Assembly (NCBI RefSeq): GCF_034008635.1
Contig: NZ_CP125378.1
Location: forward strand, 4,650,501-4,714,500
Reading direction: 5' to 3'
Source of the DNA: Pseudomonas sp. P8_229
GTDB lineage: Bacteria; Pseudomonadota; Gammaproteobacteria; Pseudomonadales; Pseudomonadaceae
Length of the DNA: 64,000 bases
Positions 41,186-51,883 of the stretch are shown here, one piece after another. The translations under genes and the position numbers were made by a program. Below the pieces are notes generated by a model. It saw only the letters and a program-made list of their open reading frames with translations. It did no database searches and was not told the DNA's origin. Every line of letters begins with the position of its first letter. The stretch's first letter is position 1.

Positions 41186-41881
41186 ATGAAACGCTTCGTA
41201 TCTGTTCTGGCATTGGGTGGGGTCGTCTCGCTCGCGGGCTGCGTCGCACCGACGCCCAAGCCCAATGACCCTTACTACGCCCCGGTGTTGCCGCGCACGC
41301 CATTACCGGCTGCGGCCAATAACGGCTCGATCTATCAGGCCGGCTTCGAGCAGAACCTGTACAGCGACCGCAAGGCGTTCCGGGTCGGTGACATCATCAC
41401 CATCACCCTGAACGAGAAGACCCAGGCGAGCAAGAACGCCAACTCGCAAGTGGCCAAGAACAGCAAGACCGGCATCGGCCTGACCTCGCTGTTCGGCGGC
41501 AGCGGTACCACCAACAACCCGTTGGGCGGTAACGACCTGAGCCTGGACGTTGGCTACAGCGGCGACCGCGCGACCAAGGGCGACAGCAAGGCTGCGCAGG
41601 GCAACACCCTGACCGGTTCGATCACCGTGACCGTGGCCGACGTGCTGCCCAACGGCATCATCGCTGTGCGCGGCGAGAAGTGGATGACCCTCAACACCGG
41701 CGACGAACTGGTGCGGATAGCCGGTCTGGTGCGCGCCGATGACATCGCGACCGACAACACCGTGTCGTCGACCCGTGTCGCCGATGCGCGCATCACCTAC
41801 TCGGGCACCGGTTCGTTTGCCGATGCGAGTCAGCCAGGCTGGTTCGACCGTTTCTTCCTCAGCCCGCTGTTCCCTTTCTAG
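41186..41881 (+). CDS. flgH: Flagellar L-ring protein FlgH
   Basis: 231 residues. Lipoprotein signal peptide with lipobox LAGC (Cys19). Conserved FlgH blocks: [45 protein letters not shown] and [17 protein letters not shown]. FlgH forms the L ring around the rod in the outer membrane. The stop is directly followed by the flgI GTG. Confidence 0.97.
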   Translation: MKRFVSVLALGGVVSLAGCVAPTPKPNDPYYAPVLPRTPLPAAANNGSIYQAGFEQNLYSDRKAFRVGDIITITLNEKTQASKNANSQVAKNSKTGIGLTSLFGGSGTTNNPLGGNDLSLDVGYSGDRATKGDSKAAQGNTLTGSITVTVADVLPNGIIAVRGEKWMTLNTGDELVRIAGLVRADDIATDNTVSSTRVADARITYSGTGSFADASQPGWFDRFFLSPLFPF

Positions 41882-42997
41882 GTGGCGACTTTGAATTTCA
41901 AGAGCCTCATGCTGGCTGCGGCCCTGTTGTCCGCAGCCTTTGGTGCCCACGCCGAGCGACTGAAAGATATCGCCAGTATTTCCGGCGTGCGCTCCAACCA
42001 GTTGATCGGTTACGGCCTGGTGGTCGGGCTTAACGGCACCGGCGACCAGACGACGCAAACCCCGTTCACCCTGCAGACCTTCAACAACATGCTCTCGCAG
42101 TTCGGCATCAAGGTGCCGCCTGGATCGGGCAACGTGCAGTTGAAAAACGTCGCGGCGGTGTCGGTCAGTGCCGATCTGCCAGCGTTCGCCAAACCGGGTC
42201 AGCAGGTCGACATCACCGTGTCTTCGATCGGTAACTCCAAGAGCCTGCGCGGCGGCACCCTGTTGCTGACCCCGCTCAAGGGGATCGACGGCAACGTCTA
42301 CGCCATCGCCCAGGGCAACCTGGTGGTGGGTGGTTTCGATGCCGAAGGGCGCGACGGTTCGAAGATCACCGTCAACGTTCCCTCGGCCGGTCGGATCCCC
42401 GGTGGTGCTTCGGTGGAGCGTTCGGTGCCGAGCGGTTTCAACCAGGGCAACAGCCTGACGCTGAACCTCAACCGTTCCGACTTCACCACGGCCAAGCGCA
42501 TCGTCGACAAGATCAATGACATGCTCGGCCCTGGCGTGGCGCAAGCCATCGACGGCGGTTCGATCCGTGTGACGGCGCCGCTCGATCCGAGCCAGCGTGT
42601 CGACTATCTGTCGATCCTGGAAAACCTCGAAGTTGACCCGGGGCAGGCGGTGGCGAAAGTCATCATCAACTCGCGCACTGGCACCATCGTCATCGGCCAG
42701 AACGTGAAAGTCTCGCCGGCCGCCGTGACCCACGGCAGCCTGACCGTGACCATCACCGAAGACCCGATCGTCAGTCAGCCGGGTCCGCTGTCCAACGGGC
42801 AGACCGCTGTTGTGCCGCGTTCGCGGGTCAATGCTCAGCAGGAAGCCAAACCGATGTTCAAGTTCGGCCCGGGTACCACTCTCGACGAAATCGTACGGGC
42901 GGTGAACCAGGTCGGCGCGGCACCAGGTGACCTGATGGCGATTCTCGAAGCACTGAAGCAGGCCGGCGCGTTGCAAGCCGACCTGATCGTGATCTGA
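41882..42997 (+). CDS. flgI: Flagellar P-ring protein FlgI
   Basis: 371 residues from GTG at 41882, immediately after the flgH stop. Signal peptide ([17 protein letters not shown]), then the P-ring protein hallmark [32 protein letters not shown] (cited as family block), [21 protein letters not shown] and C-terminal [33 protein letters not shown]. FlgI forms the ring in the peptidoglycan layer. flgJ starts 11 bp downstream. Confidence 0.97.
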   Translation: MATLNFKSLMLAAALLSAAFGAHAERLKDIASISGVRSNQLIGYGLVVGLNGTGDQTTQTPFTLQTFNNMLSQFGIKVPPGSGNVQLKNVAAVSVSADLPAFAKPGQQVDITVSSIGNSKSLRGGTLLLTPLKGIDGNVYAIAQGNLVVGGFDAEGRDGSKITVNVPSAGRIPGGASVERSVPSGFNQGNSLTLNLNRSDFTTAKRIVDKINDMLGPGVAQAIDGGSIRVTAPLDPSQRVDYLSILENLEVDPGQAVAKVIINSRTGTIVIGQNVKVSPAAVTHGSLTVTITEDPIVSQPGPLSNGQTAVVPRSRVNAQQEAKPMFKFGPGTTLDEIVRAVNQVGAAPGDLMAILEALKQAGALQADLIVI

Positions 42998-43008
42998 GGA
43001 CGGCGACC

Positions 43009-44292
43009 ATGGATATGCGCAAAGGCAGTCTGGTGGGCACCGGCGATTCGGGTTCCTACTCCGACCTCAATCGTCTGAACCAGCTCAAGGTCGGCGACAA
43101 GAACAGCGATGCGAACATGCGCAAGGTGGCGCAGGAATTCGAATCGCTGTTCCTTGGCGAAATGCTCAAGTCGATGCGTTCGGCCACCGAGGCGTTGGGT
43201 AAAGACAACCCGATGAACACCCCGGCCGCCAAGCAGTATCAGGAAATGTACGACCAGCAACTGGCGGTGTCGCTGTCCCGCGAGGGTGGTGGTATTGGCC
43301 TCGCCGACGTGCTGATGAAGCAGATGTCGAGGAACAAACCGCTAGCGCCGGGTGAGGCTGCGGCCGCGTCCGCCGCCAAGCAGGAAGCCGCGAAAGCCGC
43401 TGCGGTGCAGACGCCGATTGCTGCTGGCACCACGGGCACCGGCCCGCTGTCGCGGCTCAATGGCGAGCGCCCGTTGTGGGCATCGCGTTCGCTGCATGCG
43501 CCGAACACTCAGTTGGCGCACGCCAACGACATGGAAATGATCAACAAGCGTCGTCTGGCACTGCCGCCGAAACTGGCCGATCGTTTGCTCGCCGGTCTGG
43601 TGCCTTCCGCTACACCGACTGCCGCCAATGCCTTGCCGCAACGCACCGCGACCGCGACCGCCACCGGCGCCGGCCCGCTGTACAACGGCGACTGGCTGAC
43701 CCGTGCCGAAGACGCCAAAGCGTCCGGCGGGCAGATGCAGATTTACGGTCGGGCGATGGCGCAGATTCCGCTGGCTCCGGCCAAGCGCGCCTTCAGCTCC
43801 GCCGACGAATTCGTCAACACCATGCTGCCGATGGCCAAAGAGGCCGCCGCCAGAATTGGCGTCGATCCGCGTTATCTGGTGGCGCAAGCCGCGCTGGAAA
43901 CCGGCTGGGGCAAATCGGTCATGCGCGCCCAGGACGGCAGCTGCAGCCACAACCTGTTCGGCATCAAGGCCAGCAGCAACTGGACCGGCGATTCGGCGCG
44001 GGCGATCACCAGCGAATTCCGCAATGGGCAGATGGTCAAGGAGACGGCGCAGTTCCGTTCCTACGCCTCGTACAAAGACAGTTTCCACGATCTGGTGACT
44101 TTGCTGCAGACCAACAATCGCTATCAAGATGTTGTGAAGTCGGCCGATAACCCAGAACAGTTTGTACGCGAGTTGCAAAAGGCCGGTTACGCAACCGACC
44201 CGCACTACGCGACGAAGATTTCGCAGATTGCCAAGCAGATGAACAGTTTCGAAAACTACGCTGCGGCCGGCGTTTCAACGACGCCTCTATAA
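43009..44292 (+). CDS. flgJ: Flagellar rod cap and peptidoglycan hydrolase FlgJ
   Basis: 427 residues. N-terminal rod-binding domain (about 35-105, QEFESLFLGEMLKSMRSA, QYQEMYDQQLAVSLS). A long Ala/Pro-rich linker (about 120-235) makes it longer than the enterobacterial protein. The C-terminal beta-N-acetylglucosaminidase domain (about 260-415) has the catalytic Glu in VAQAALETGWGKSVM and NLFGIKASSNW. It caps the growing rod and opens the peptidoglycan. Confidence 0.95.
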   Translation: MDMRKGSLVGTGDSGSYSDLNRLNQLKVGDKNSDANMRKVAQEFESLFLGEMLKSMRSATEALGKDNPMNTPAAKQYQEMYDQQLAVSLSREGGGIGLADVLMKQMSRNKPLAPGEAAAASAAKQEAAKAAAVQTPIAAGTTGTGPLSRLNGERPLWASRSLHAPNTQLAHANDMEMINKRRLALPPKLADRLLAGLVPSATPTAANALPQRTATATATGAGPLYNGDWLTRAEDAKASGGQMQIYGRAMAQIPLAPAKRAFSSADEFVNTMLPMAKEAAARIGVDPRYLVAQAALETGWGKSVMRAQDGSCSHNLFGIKASSNWTGDSARAITSEFRNGQMVKETAQFRSYASYKDSFHDLVTLLQTNNRYQDVVKSADNPEQFVRELQKAGYATDPHYATKISQIAKQMNSFENYAAAGVSTTPL

Positions 44293-44313
44293 ACATACGG
44301 TAAGGTTTGAATC

Positions 44314-46359
44314 ATGAGTTTGCTCAATATCGGGATGTCGGGGTTGGCCGCGAGCTCTTCCTCTCTGGCGACGACAGGTAACAACATTGCCAACGTCGAC
44401 ACCGCCGGTTATTCACGCCAGCAAACCGTGCAGGGCACCAAGTCCTCGCAGCAATTCGGCAACGTCTTCATCGGTACGGGGACGACTCTGGCTGACGTGC
44501 GCCGGGTCTACAACTCCTACCTCGAAACCCAGCTGCACACCGCCACCTCGCTCAATAGCGAAGCGGCTGCGTACGGTACCCAGGCGACCGCGCTGGATGC
44601 CTCGCTGTCCGATTCCAACACCGGCCTGACCGGTGTGCTGCAGAAGTTCTTCACCTCGATGCAAGGTGTGGCGACGTCGGCGACCGACGACACCTCCCGT
44701 CAGTCGGTGTTGACCGGTGCGCAGGCCCTGACCAGCCGTTTCAATGCACTGGCCAAACAGCTGAACGATCAGAACACGACGATCAACGGCAACCTTGGCG
44801 ACATGACGTCCCAAGTGAACAAGCTGGCCACCTCGATCGCCACGCTCAACCAGAAGATCGGCGAGATTTCCACCAGCGGCGGCCAGCCGAACGATCTGCT
44901 CGACAGCCGTAACGAAGCGGTGCGCCAGCTCTCCGAGCTGACCGGTGCGCAGGTCGTTGAACGTGGCAGCAGTTTTGATGTGTATATCGGTACCGGCCAG
45001 CCGCTGGTGATCGGCAACACCACCAACACCCTGAGCACCGTGCCGAGCAAGGACGATCCGACGCGCATGGCCATTCAGTTGGACCGAGGCTCAAGCGTGA
45101 TCGACATCACGTCGGCCATGAGCGGTGGCGAAATCGGTGGCCTGCTGACCTACCGCAAGGAAGTGCTCGACCCTTCGCTCAATGAGTTGGGGCGTGTCGC
45201 ACTGGTGGTGGCCGATCAGGTCAACAGCCAGCAAGCCCAGGGTATCGACAAGAACGGTGACTTCGGCGCGGCAATCTTCAACAACATCAACAGTGCCGCG
45301 CTGGTCAGCCAGCGCAGTATTGCGCAGTCGACCAATAGCGCCGGTTCGGGCAACCTCGATGTCACCATCAAGGACACCGGCAAGCTGACCACCAGCGATT
45401 ACCAGGTGACCTTCACCAGTGCCACCAACTATTCGGTCAAGCGTTCCGATGGCACCGACATGGGGGCGTTCAGCACCACGACCACGCCACCGCCTGTGAT
45501 CGACGGCTTCACCCTGGCCCTCAACGGTGGCGCCCTCAGCGCTGGCGATACCTTCAAGGTGACCCCGACCCGTAACGCGGCAACCTCGATTCAGACCGTA
45601 CTGACCGATCCGAAGAAAGTCGCGGCGGCAGCACCGTTGACTGGCGTGGCCAGTGCCAACAATTCCGGCACTTACACCCAGCCGACGCTGACCGATACCG
45701 TCGACATCTATAACCCGGCGTCCCAGGCCGAGCTGCAGAATGCGCTCAAGTATTCGACGCCGGTCAAACTGGTGTTCGGTGCGGTCGCCAGCGGCAGCCA
45801 GTCGTACAACATGGTCGACGCCAAGGGCAACACCATCGGTTCGGGCACCATCGTGCCGGGGCAGGCCAACACCTTGAACCTCAAGGTCGGCATGGTTGAT
45901 TCCACCGGTGCTCCGGTGATGGACACCACTGTCACGCCGAACGTGCAGAAGACTTTCACCGTGCAGACCACCGTGGGCGCGACGCCGAAGTCCGGCGAAA
46001 CCTTCACGATCAACCTGACCGGCGCGGCCTCTTCGGACAACCGCAACGCACAGGCGCTGGTTGGCCTGCAGACCAAACAGACCGTGGACACCGGCACCGG
46101 CAGCAAAGGCATCAGTCTGACTGACGCTTACAACAAACTGGTGACCAACGTCGGTACCAAGGCCGCGCAGAGCAAGTCCGACAACGACGCCACCTCGGTG
46201 ATCCTGGATCAGGCCAAGGGCGCGCGCGACTCGTTGTCCCAGGTCAACCTCGATGAAGAGACCGGCAACCTGGTCAAGTATCAGCAGTACTACACAGCGT
46301 CTTCGCAGATCATCAAAGCTGCGCAGGAAACATTCGCCACGCTGATCAACAGTCTTTAA
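44314..46359 (+). CDS. flgK: Flagellar hook-associated protein 1, FlgK
   Basis: 681 residues, close to P. aeruginosa FlgK. N-terminal SLLNIGMSGLAASSSSLATTGNNIANVDTAGYSRQQ (family block, in part), the FlgK helical domain (QPNDLLDSRNEAVRQLSELTGAQVVE), a variable central part (about 320-580) rich in Thr/Gly, and the C-terminal coil EETGNLVKYQQYYTASSQIIKAAQETFATLI. FlgK is the first hook-filament junction protein. Followed 13 bp later by flgL. Confidence 0.96.
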   Translation: MSLLNIGMSGLAASSSSLATTGNNIANVDTAGYSRQQTVQGTKSSQQFGNVFIGTGTTLADVRRVYNSYLETQLHTATSLNSEAAAYGTQATALDASLSDSNTGLTGVLQKFFTSMQGVATSATDDTSRQSVLTGAQALTSRFNALAKQLNDQNTTINGNLGDMTSQVNKLATSIATLNQKIGEISTSGGQPNDLLDSRNEAVRQLSELTGAQVVERGSSFDVYIGTGQPLVIGNTTNTLSTVPSKDDPTRMAIQLDRGSSVIDITSAMSGGEIGGLLTYRKEVLDPSLNELGRVALVVADQVNSQQAQGIDKNGDFGAAIFNNINSAALVSQRSIAQSTNSAGSGNLDVTIKDTGKLTTSDYQVTFTSATNYSVKRSDGTDMGAFSTTTTPPPVIDGFTLALNGGALSAGDTFKVTPTRNAATSIQTVLTDPKKVAAAAPLTGVASANNSGTYTQPTLTDTVDIYNPASQAELQNALKYSTPVKLVFGAVASGSQSYNMVDAKGNTIGSGTIVPGQANTLNLKVGMVDSTGAPVMDTTVTPNVQKTFTVQTTVGATPKSGETFTINLTGAASSDNRNAQALVGLQTKQTVDTGTGSKGISLTDAYNKLVTNVGTKAAQSKSDNDATSVILDQAKGARDSLSQVNLDEETGNLVKYQQYYTASSQIIKAAQETFATLINSL

Positions 46360-46372
46360 GGAGTCGTAATTC

Positions 46373-47944
46373 ATGCGCATTTCCACCGCCCAGTATTACG
46401 CGACGCAAGCTGCTCAATATCAGCGCAACTACAGCAAGACTGTCGCGACCGCCAACGAAGCGAGCAGCCTGCAGCGCATCAATACCGCCGCCGACGATCC
46501 GGTTGGCGCTGGCCGTCTGCTCAAGCTGGGTCAGCAAAGTGCGATGCTCGATCAGTATCAGGGCAACATCGATACCACCAAGAGCGCCCTGACCGTGCAG
46601 GAGTCTACGTTGAACTCCATTACCACGGCTTTGCAGCGCGCCAAGGAAATCGGCCTGGCGGCCAACAATGGCATCGCCACTGACGATAACCGCAAGGCTT
46701 ACGCGGCGGAGCTGGGCCAGATCCAGCAGCAAGTGCTGGGCCTGATGAACTCCAAGGATGCCAACGGCAACTATCTGTTCTCCGGTTCCAAGACCGATAC
46801 CGCGCCGTACTCGCAAAATGTCGACGGCACCTACACCTACAACGGTGACCAGACCCAGATCAACCTGGGCATTGGCGACGGCATGTCGGTCGCGACCAAT
46901 ACCACCGGTTGGGACGCCTTCCAGCAGACCATCAACACCAGCCGCACCCAGACCACCATGACCGCTCCGGCGGTGGATGACGGTCGTGTGGTGCTGTCCA
47001 ACGGTACGGTCGGCACCGCGGCGACCTACAACGCCAAGTTCACCGGCGGCCAGCCGTACACGGTCAGCTTTCTCAGCAGCACTCAGTTGAAAATCACTGA
47101 TGCCCTGGGCAACGACGTGACGTCCGAGGCCAGCCAGAACGGCTTGATCAGCAACAGCAACGGTGCCAACCAGACCGTCAGCTTCCGTGGCGTCGATATG
47201 AAGTTGAACATCAACCTCAAGGCCGGCGACACCAACCCGGACGCGGTCATCGCCGGTCACAGCTTCCAGCTGTCGGCCACGCCTGACTCGTTCACCACGG
47301 CGCGCAGCCCGGGCAACCCGTCGACCGCCGTCATCACCGGCTCCAGCATGACCAACCAGGCAGCCTACAGCGCGGCCTTCCCGTCGGGTGGTGGCGCGGT
47401 GTTGAAGTTCACCAGCGCCACCGATTTCGATCTGTACGCGGCGCCCGTGACCGCTGACAGCAAGCCAGTATCGTCGGGCACCATGGTCGGCACCAACGCC
47501 ACGGCCGCCGGTGTGACCTTCGCCATTGGTGGTACGCCGGGCGCGGGCGATCAGTTCTCGATCCAGTCCAACAACCACCAGACCCAGAACGTGCTCGACA
47601 CCCTGAGCCAGATGGTCACGGCGCTGAACCTGCCGGTCGATGGTGATCCGGTGGTCAAGCAAAAATTCCAGGGAGCCATGGAGTCGGCGTTGGGCAACAT
47701 CGACAGCGCGTCCAACCAGATTGGCGCTGCGGTGACCTCGATCGGTGCGCGGGGTCAGTCGCTGGATGACCAGAACACCACCAACCAGAGCCTGATCCAG
47801 GCCAACACCACGACCCAGGGTTCGATCCGTGATTCGGATCCGGCCGAGGTGATGACCCGCCTGACTTTGCAGCAGACCATGCTGCAAGCCTCGCAACTGG
47901 CCTTCAGCAAGATCAGTCAATTGGGTCTGTTCAACAAGATCTGA
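46373..47944 (+). CDS. flgL: Flagellar hook-associated protein 3, FlgL
   Basis: 523 residues; flagellin-like ends with N-terminal ASSLQRINTAADDPVGAGRLLKLGQQ and C-terminal LTLQQTMLQASQLAFSKISQLGLFNKI. The middle (about 200-400) is a long variable domain, making it larger than enteric FlgL (about 317). FlgL is the second junction protein on which the flagellin filament grows. Last flagellar gene before the glycosylation-type island. AAGGAG precedes the ATG. Confidence 0.95.
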   Translation: MRISTAQYYATQAAQYQRNYSKTVATANEASSLQRINTAADDPVGAGRLLKLGQQSAMLDQYQGNIDTTKSALTVQESTLNSITTALQRAKEIGLAANNGIATDDNRKAYAAELGQIQQQVLGLMNSKDANGNYLFSGSKTDTAPYSQNVDGTYTYNGDQTQINLGIGDGMSVATNTTGWDAFQQTINTSRTQTTMTAPAVDDGRVVLSNGTVGTAATYNAKFTGGQPYTVSFLSSTQLKITDALGNDVTSEASQNGLISNSNGANQTVSFRGVDMKLNINLKAGDTNPDAVIAGHSFQLSATPDSFTTARSPGNPSTAVITGSSMTNQAAYSAAFPSGGGAVLKFTSATDFDLYAAPVTADSKPVSSGTMVGTNATAAGVTFAIGGTPGAGDQFSIQSNNHQTQNVLDTLSQMVTALNLPVDGDPVVKQKFQGAMESALGNIDSASNQIGAAVTSIGARGQSLDDQNTTNQSLIQANTTTQGSIRDSDPAEVMTRLTLQQTMLQASQLAFSKISQLGLFNKI

Positions 47945-48053
47945 CGTTGGACGGGCGCGCAGGCGCTCGTTTGTCTCGTCACTCAGTTAATGTTTTTTCG
48001 CGGTTTCATGGGCTCGCTTTACCGAGCGGGCTCGTACCGCCTGTGAGCCCGCC

Positions 48054-51000
48054 GTGAATCCACTTCCTCTCGTCAGTCTGCTCATTCCCGCCTTCAATCC
48101 GCGCTTCTTCGAGCGGACCTTGAACAGTGCGGTGAGCCAGACGTATGGCCAACTCGAAATCATTGTGTGCGATGACAGTCGCGGCAGCGAGATCGAAGAC
48201 ATCGTAGTGTCTGTGACCGGGCAGACAGGCGTTGCCGTGCGTTACGTGCGTAATCCGCGGACCTTGGGCATGGTCGGCAATCTCAAGGCCTGCCTGGAAC
48301 AGGCGCAGGGCCAACTCATCAAGTTTGTGTGCGACGACGACCATCTCTACGCCGCCTGTATCGAACAGCAAGCGCAGGAAATGGCGCGCGAGGAAGTCCG
48401 CCTGGTGCTGGCTCAACGTCTGTTCTGGGACGCCGACGACATCATTCTTCCGGCGCGTCTGGAAAACACTTCGCTGTCTCCGGTCAGTGGCCTTTTCAAG
48501 GGCGACGACCTGCTGGGCATCTTTGAAAAGTTTCCAGTGAATGTGCTGGGTGGCTTCACCAATGCGCTGTTCCGTCGTGAAGATCTTGTCGAGTTGCTGC
48601 CGGCGTTGACCCAGGAAGGCCACTGTTTTGTCGCGAGCCTGGATTTCGCGCTGTTTGTCTGCCTGATGCGACGCGGCAATGTGGCGGTGTCCAACAATGT
48701 GCTCAGTGCCGAGCGACTTTACCCGGAGCGCCTGAGCGCCCAACAATCGATGAAAGATGCGGTTGAAGTCGAGCGCGAGTGGATTCTGCAAATGCTCAAT
48801 GCGCGCAGCGGCGAATCTGCGCCTGCGCCGGGCTGGGTCCGCTACATCCCGCTGAGCAAGGCGGACGAAATGCCGCGAGTCTGGGAGGAGCTGCCTCTGA
48901 GCCGCACGCTCGGTACCAAGCAGAGTCGCCAGGAGTGGTGTGTCGGTATCGACAGCTGGAGTTTTGCCGATCTCTATGCGCAATGGCTGGAGTGCCGAGT
49001 GCTCACCGAGGGACAGCGCAAGTTGCTTCCGGAGACCCTGGCCGCCTGGTCGCATCAGCCGCGCATCGTCCCGATCGTCATCGATCGCGATGGCAGTCGC
49101 GACGGCGTCGAGCGCACGCTGGAGGCGCTTGCCGCACAGGATTATCTGCCGGAACTGATCCTCGTGTTGTCGGCTGCCTGTTCCGAGGCGGAGCTCGACG
49201 GACGGGTGTTCCGCATGCCGTTGCAGGACGACGGGCTGGAGCAGCTCAACGCGTTGTTGCCGCAACTGGAAGGGGCTGACTGGTTCTACCTGTTGCAGGC
49301 TGGCGATCGTCTTGTGGTGCCGGCGTTATTGATCATGGCCGAGCGCATCGCCCATCGCCCGGCGCTGACGTGTCTGTACAGCGATGAAGGCAGTCTGCGC
49401 AACGGCGAATCGGTAGAGCCAGCATTCAAACCGGATTTCAACCTCGACCTGATGCGCAGCTATCCCTATGTCGGACGAGCGCTGGCGTTCAAGCGCGAAC
49501 GTTTTCTGGCGCTGGGCGGGTTCGAGGCGACGTTCGCCGAACTGGCCCCGCATGACATGCTGTGGCGCATGGTCGAAAGCGACGGTACGCAGGTGGTCGG
49601 GCATGTCGCCGAAGTGCTGCTGCAATCGCCATTCGATCTGTCCGCCTGGCTCGCCGCCCCAGCGGTCATCGAACAGAACCCGCGGCTACTCGAGGCTCAC
49701 CTCAAGCGTCTGGGGGTGGCCCATGGCATTCGCCGCGGCAGTTCCGCACTGCTCAACCGCATTGACTATCAGCACGCCCGGCGTCCCCTGGTGTCGATCA
49801 TTATTGTGACCAAGGACCAGACGGCTGCCCTGCAGCGCTGCGTCGAAACGCTGCTGGAAAAGACCGCTTACTCCGAATACGAGCTGTTGCTGGTCGACAA
49901 CGGCAGTGAAAGCGCTGAAGCGCGGGCATGGCTTGATGGCATGGCGCACTTGGCCGGCGAGCGGATTCGTGTCCTGAGCTATCCGCAGCAGGGCAACGCG
50001 GCGGCGCTGCATAACTTTGCGGTAGGTCAGGCGTGTGGCGAATATGTGCTGCTGCTCAATTCGTTTGCGGTAATCACCCAGGCTGACTGGCTCGACGAAC
50101 TGCTCAACCATGCGCAGCGTCCGGAAGTCGGCGTGGTCGGTGCCAAGCTCTTCAATCCCGATGGATGTGTGTTGCACGCCGGTCTGATTCTTGGCTTGCA
50201 GGGCGCGGTGGGTTTGCCGTTCTATGGTCAGTCACTGCAATCGGATGGCTACATGTTCCGGCTGCAGGCGGCCCATGACCTGAGTGCCGTGGGTGGCGAC
50301 TGTCTGATGGTGCGAAAGGTGGTTTATGAGTCTGTCGCCGGGCTTGATGAGCAAGCGCTGAAACAGACGCTGAATGTCGTGGATCTGTGCCTGCGGATCG
50401 GTCAGGAAGGTTACCTGGTCGTGTGGACTCCTTATGCCTTGTTGGCGCTGGGCGCACGCCCCGGCGCTCTGGCGACGGTAGAAGAGGAGCAATTGCAGCT
50501 CCAGGAGCAGGAAACTTTCTACAAACGCTGGTTGCCGCGCATTGCCCGTGACCCGGCGTTCAACGTCAATCTGACGTTACAGGGTGTTGGCGCGACGAGT
50601 TTCAGCCTGGAGCCGGGCTTGCGTACCGGCTGGAGTGCATTTTCCCGGGCGCAGTTGCCGAACGTGCTGGCCGTGCCAATCAATGCTTCGGCCATCGGTC
50701 ATTACCGCATGAGCCAGCCACTGATCGAACTGGAAGCGGCCAACCGCGCCGAAGGGCGGATTTGCTATGGCCTGCCATCGATCATTGATATCGAGCGTCA
50801 GTCCCCGGACGTGATTGTTCTGCAAGGGCGTTATTCGCAAGGTGCCATCGATGAAATTCCGCCGCTGAAGAAGTTCTGCCATGCCCGGCGCATCTATGAA
50901 CTGGATGATTATGTGGTCGACGTTCCGCACCGCAATGCACATATCCGCAACATGCCCAACAAGCAGGAAATGGAGCGGATGGTGCGCCGCGCGATCGGTC

Positions 51001-51647
51001 TGTGTGATCGGGTGGTGGTATCGACCCAGCCACTGGCCAACGCTTTGTCGGGCATGCATCACGACATTCGCGTCGTCCCTAATATGCTCGCCCGCAACTT
51101 GTGGACCGGCCTGCGCGGCCAGCGCCGCACCTCGAAAAAACCGCGGGTCGGCTGGGGCGGTGGCACCAGCCACCACGGTGACCTGGCGGTGATTGCCGAT
51201 GTCGTGCGTGAGCTGGCCAATGAAGTCGACTGGGTGTTCTTCGGCATGTGCCCGGATGACCTGCGTCCCTACATGCATGAGTTCCACGGCGTGATTCCGT
51301 TGGAGGTATATCCGGCGAAACTGGCGAGCCTGAACCTCGACCTCGCGCTGGCACCGCTGGAGTTCCACATCTTCAACGACTGCAAGAGTAACCTGCGGCT
51401 GTTGGAGTACGGCGCTTGCGGCTACCCGGTTGTCTGCACCGACACCGAAGCCTATCGCGGTTATCTGCCGTGTACCCGGGTCAAGACCAACACTACCGAT
51501 GAGTGGCTGCAGGCGATCCGCATGCACCTGGCCGATCCGGACGCCAGCTACCGCATGGGTGACGAACTGCGTGAGGTGGTGCTGCGCGACTACGTGTTGC
51601 GTGGCGATAACTTGCGTTACTGGGAGAACGGCTGGCTGGCGGATTGA
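48054..51647 (+). CDS. Giant multidomain glycosyltransferase (GT2 + GT2-like pair + GT4-like)
   Basis: 1197 residues from GTG at 48054. Domain order: N-terminal GT2 (1-about 230) with PLVSLLIPAFNPRFFERTL and the nucleotide-binding acidic motif KFVCDDDHLY; a degenerate GT2-like segment (about 335-570, PEFNLDLM-type PDFNLDLMRSYPYVG); a second full GT2 (about 577-800) with RPLVSIIIVTKDQ, LLLVDNGSES and PEVGVVGAKLFNPDG; and a C-terminal GT-B-like domain (about 870-1197) with VGWGGGTSHHGDL and KSNLRLLEYGACGYPVVCTD. A protein of this kind directly after flgL matches the flagellin glycosyltransferases (fgt/FgtA-type) of Pseudomonas glycosylation islands. The acceptor is inferred to be flagellin. Confidence 0.88.
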   Translation: MNPLPLVSLLIPAFNPRFFERTLNSAVSQTYGQLEIIVCDDSRGSEIEDIVVSVTGQTGVAVRYVRNPRTLGMVGNLKACLEQAQGQLIKFVCDDDHLYAACIEQQAQEMAREEVRLVLAQRLFWDADDIILPARLENTSLSPVSGLFKGDDLLGIFEKFPVNVLGGFTNALFRREDLVELLPALTQEGHCFVASLDFALFVCLMRRGNVAVSNNVLSAERLYPERLSAQQSMKDAVEVEREWILQMLNARSGESAPAPGWVRYIPLSKADEMPRVWEELPLSRTLGTKQSRQEWCVGIDSWSFADLYAQWLECRVLTEGQRKLLPETLAAWSHQPRIVPIVIDRDGSRDGVERTLEALAAQDYLPELILVLSAACSEAELDGRVFRMPLQDDGLEQLNALLPQLEGADWFYLLQAGDRLVVPALLIMAERIAHRPALTCLYSDEGSLRNGESVEPAFKPDFNLDLMRSYPYVGRALAFKRERFLALGGFEATFAELAPHDMLWRMVESDGTQVVGHVAEVLLQSPFDLSAWLAAPAVIEQNPRLLEAHLKRLGVAHGIRRGSSALLNRIDYQHARRPLVSIIIVTKDQTAALQRCVETLLEKTAYSEYELLLVDNGSESAEARAWLDGMAHLAGERIRVLSYPQQGNAAALHNFAVGQACGEYVLLLNSFAVITQADWLDELLNHAQRPEVGVVGAKLFNPDGCVLHAGLILGLQGAVGLPFYGQSLQSDGYMFRLQAAHDLSAVGGDCLMVRKVVYESVAGLDEQALKQTLNVVDLCLRIGQEGYLVVWTPYALLALGARPGALATVEEEQLQLQEQETFYKRWLPRIARDPAFNVNLTLQGVGATSFSLEPGLRTGWSAFSRAQLPNVLAVPINASAIGHYRMSQPLIELEAANRAEGRICYGLPSIIDIERQSPDVIVLQGRYSQGAIDEIPPLKKFCHARRIYELDDYVVDVPHRNAHIRNMPNKQEMERMVRRAIGLCDRVVVSTQPLANALSGMHHDIRVVPNMLARNLWTGLRGQRRTSKKPRVGWGGGTSHHGDLAVIADVVRELANEVDWVFFGMCPDDLRPYMHEFHGVIPLEVYPAKLASLNLDLALAPLEFHIFNDCKSNLRLLEYGACGYPVVCTDTEAYRGYLPCTRVKTNTTDEWLQAIRMHLADPDASYRMGDELREVVLRDYVLRGDNLRYWENGWLAD

Positions 51648-51671
51648 TCGATTTGCGTACGGCCCTATGAG

Positions 51672-51705
51672 AAACAGGCGACTTTCGAGTCGCCTGTTTT
51701 TTTTT
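51672..51705 (+). terminator. Rho-independent terminator after the giant glycosyltransferase
   Basis: AAACAGGCGACT and AGTCGCCTGTTT around TTCG (a stable tetraloop), followed by nine T's. Confidence 0.93.
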
Positions 51706-51883
51706 GCGTGGCAAAAAGGTTTTTGTATCAGGCCGGATACTTTTTTGGCGGTGGGCTCAAGCATTGGGATTTTTCTGTCGATACCTTTCCATGCGCTCAA
51801 TTGGCATGGTCAGTGAAGATCTGTCCGGCCAGTGTCTGAGGTGACCGATTTCCGGATCCGACAACAACGCAAGGAAGAAGCAG

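Noticed and set aside
46346..47920. 524-codon open frame antisense to flgL
   Set aside because: Shadow of flgL; same reasoning applies to those opposite flgI, flgK, the permease, plpD and yciO-scpA.
47945..48053. Terminator between flgL and the giant glycosyltransferase
   Set aside because: Only a weak stem (GGGCGC/GCGCTC with a G-U pair) and short T-run; not convincing enough to list.
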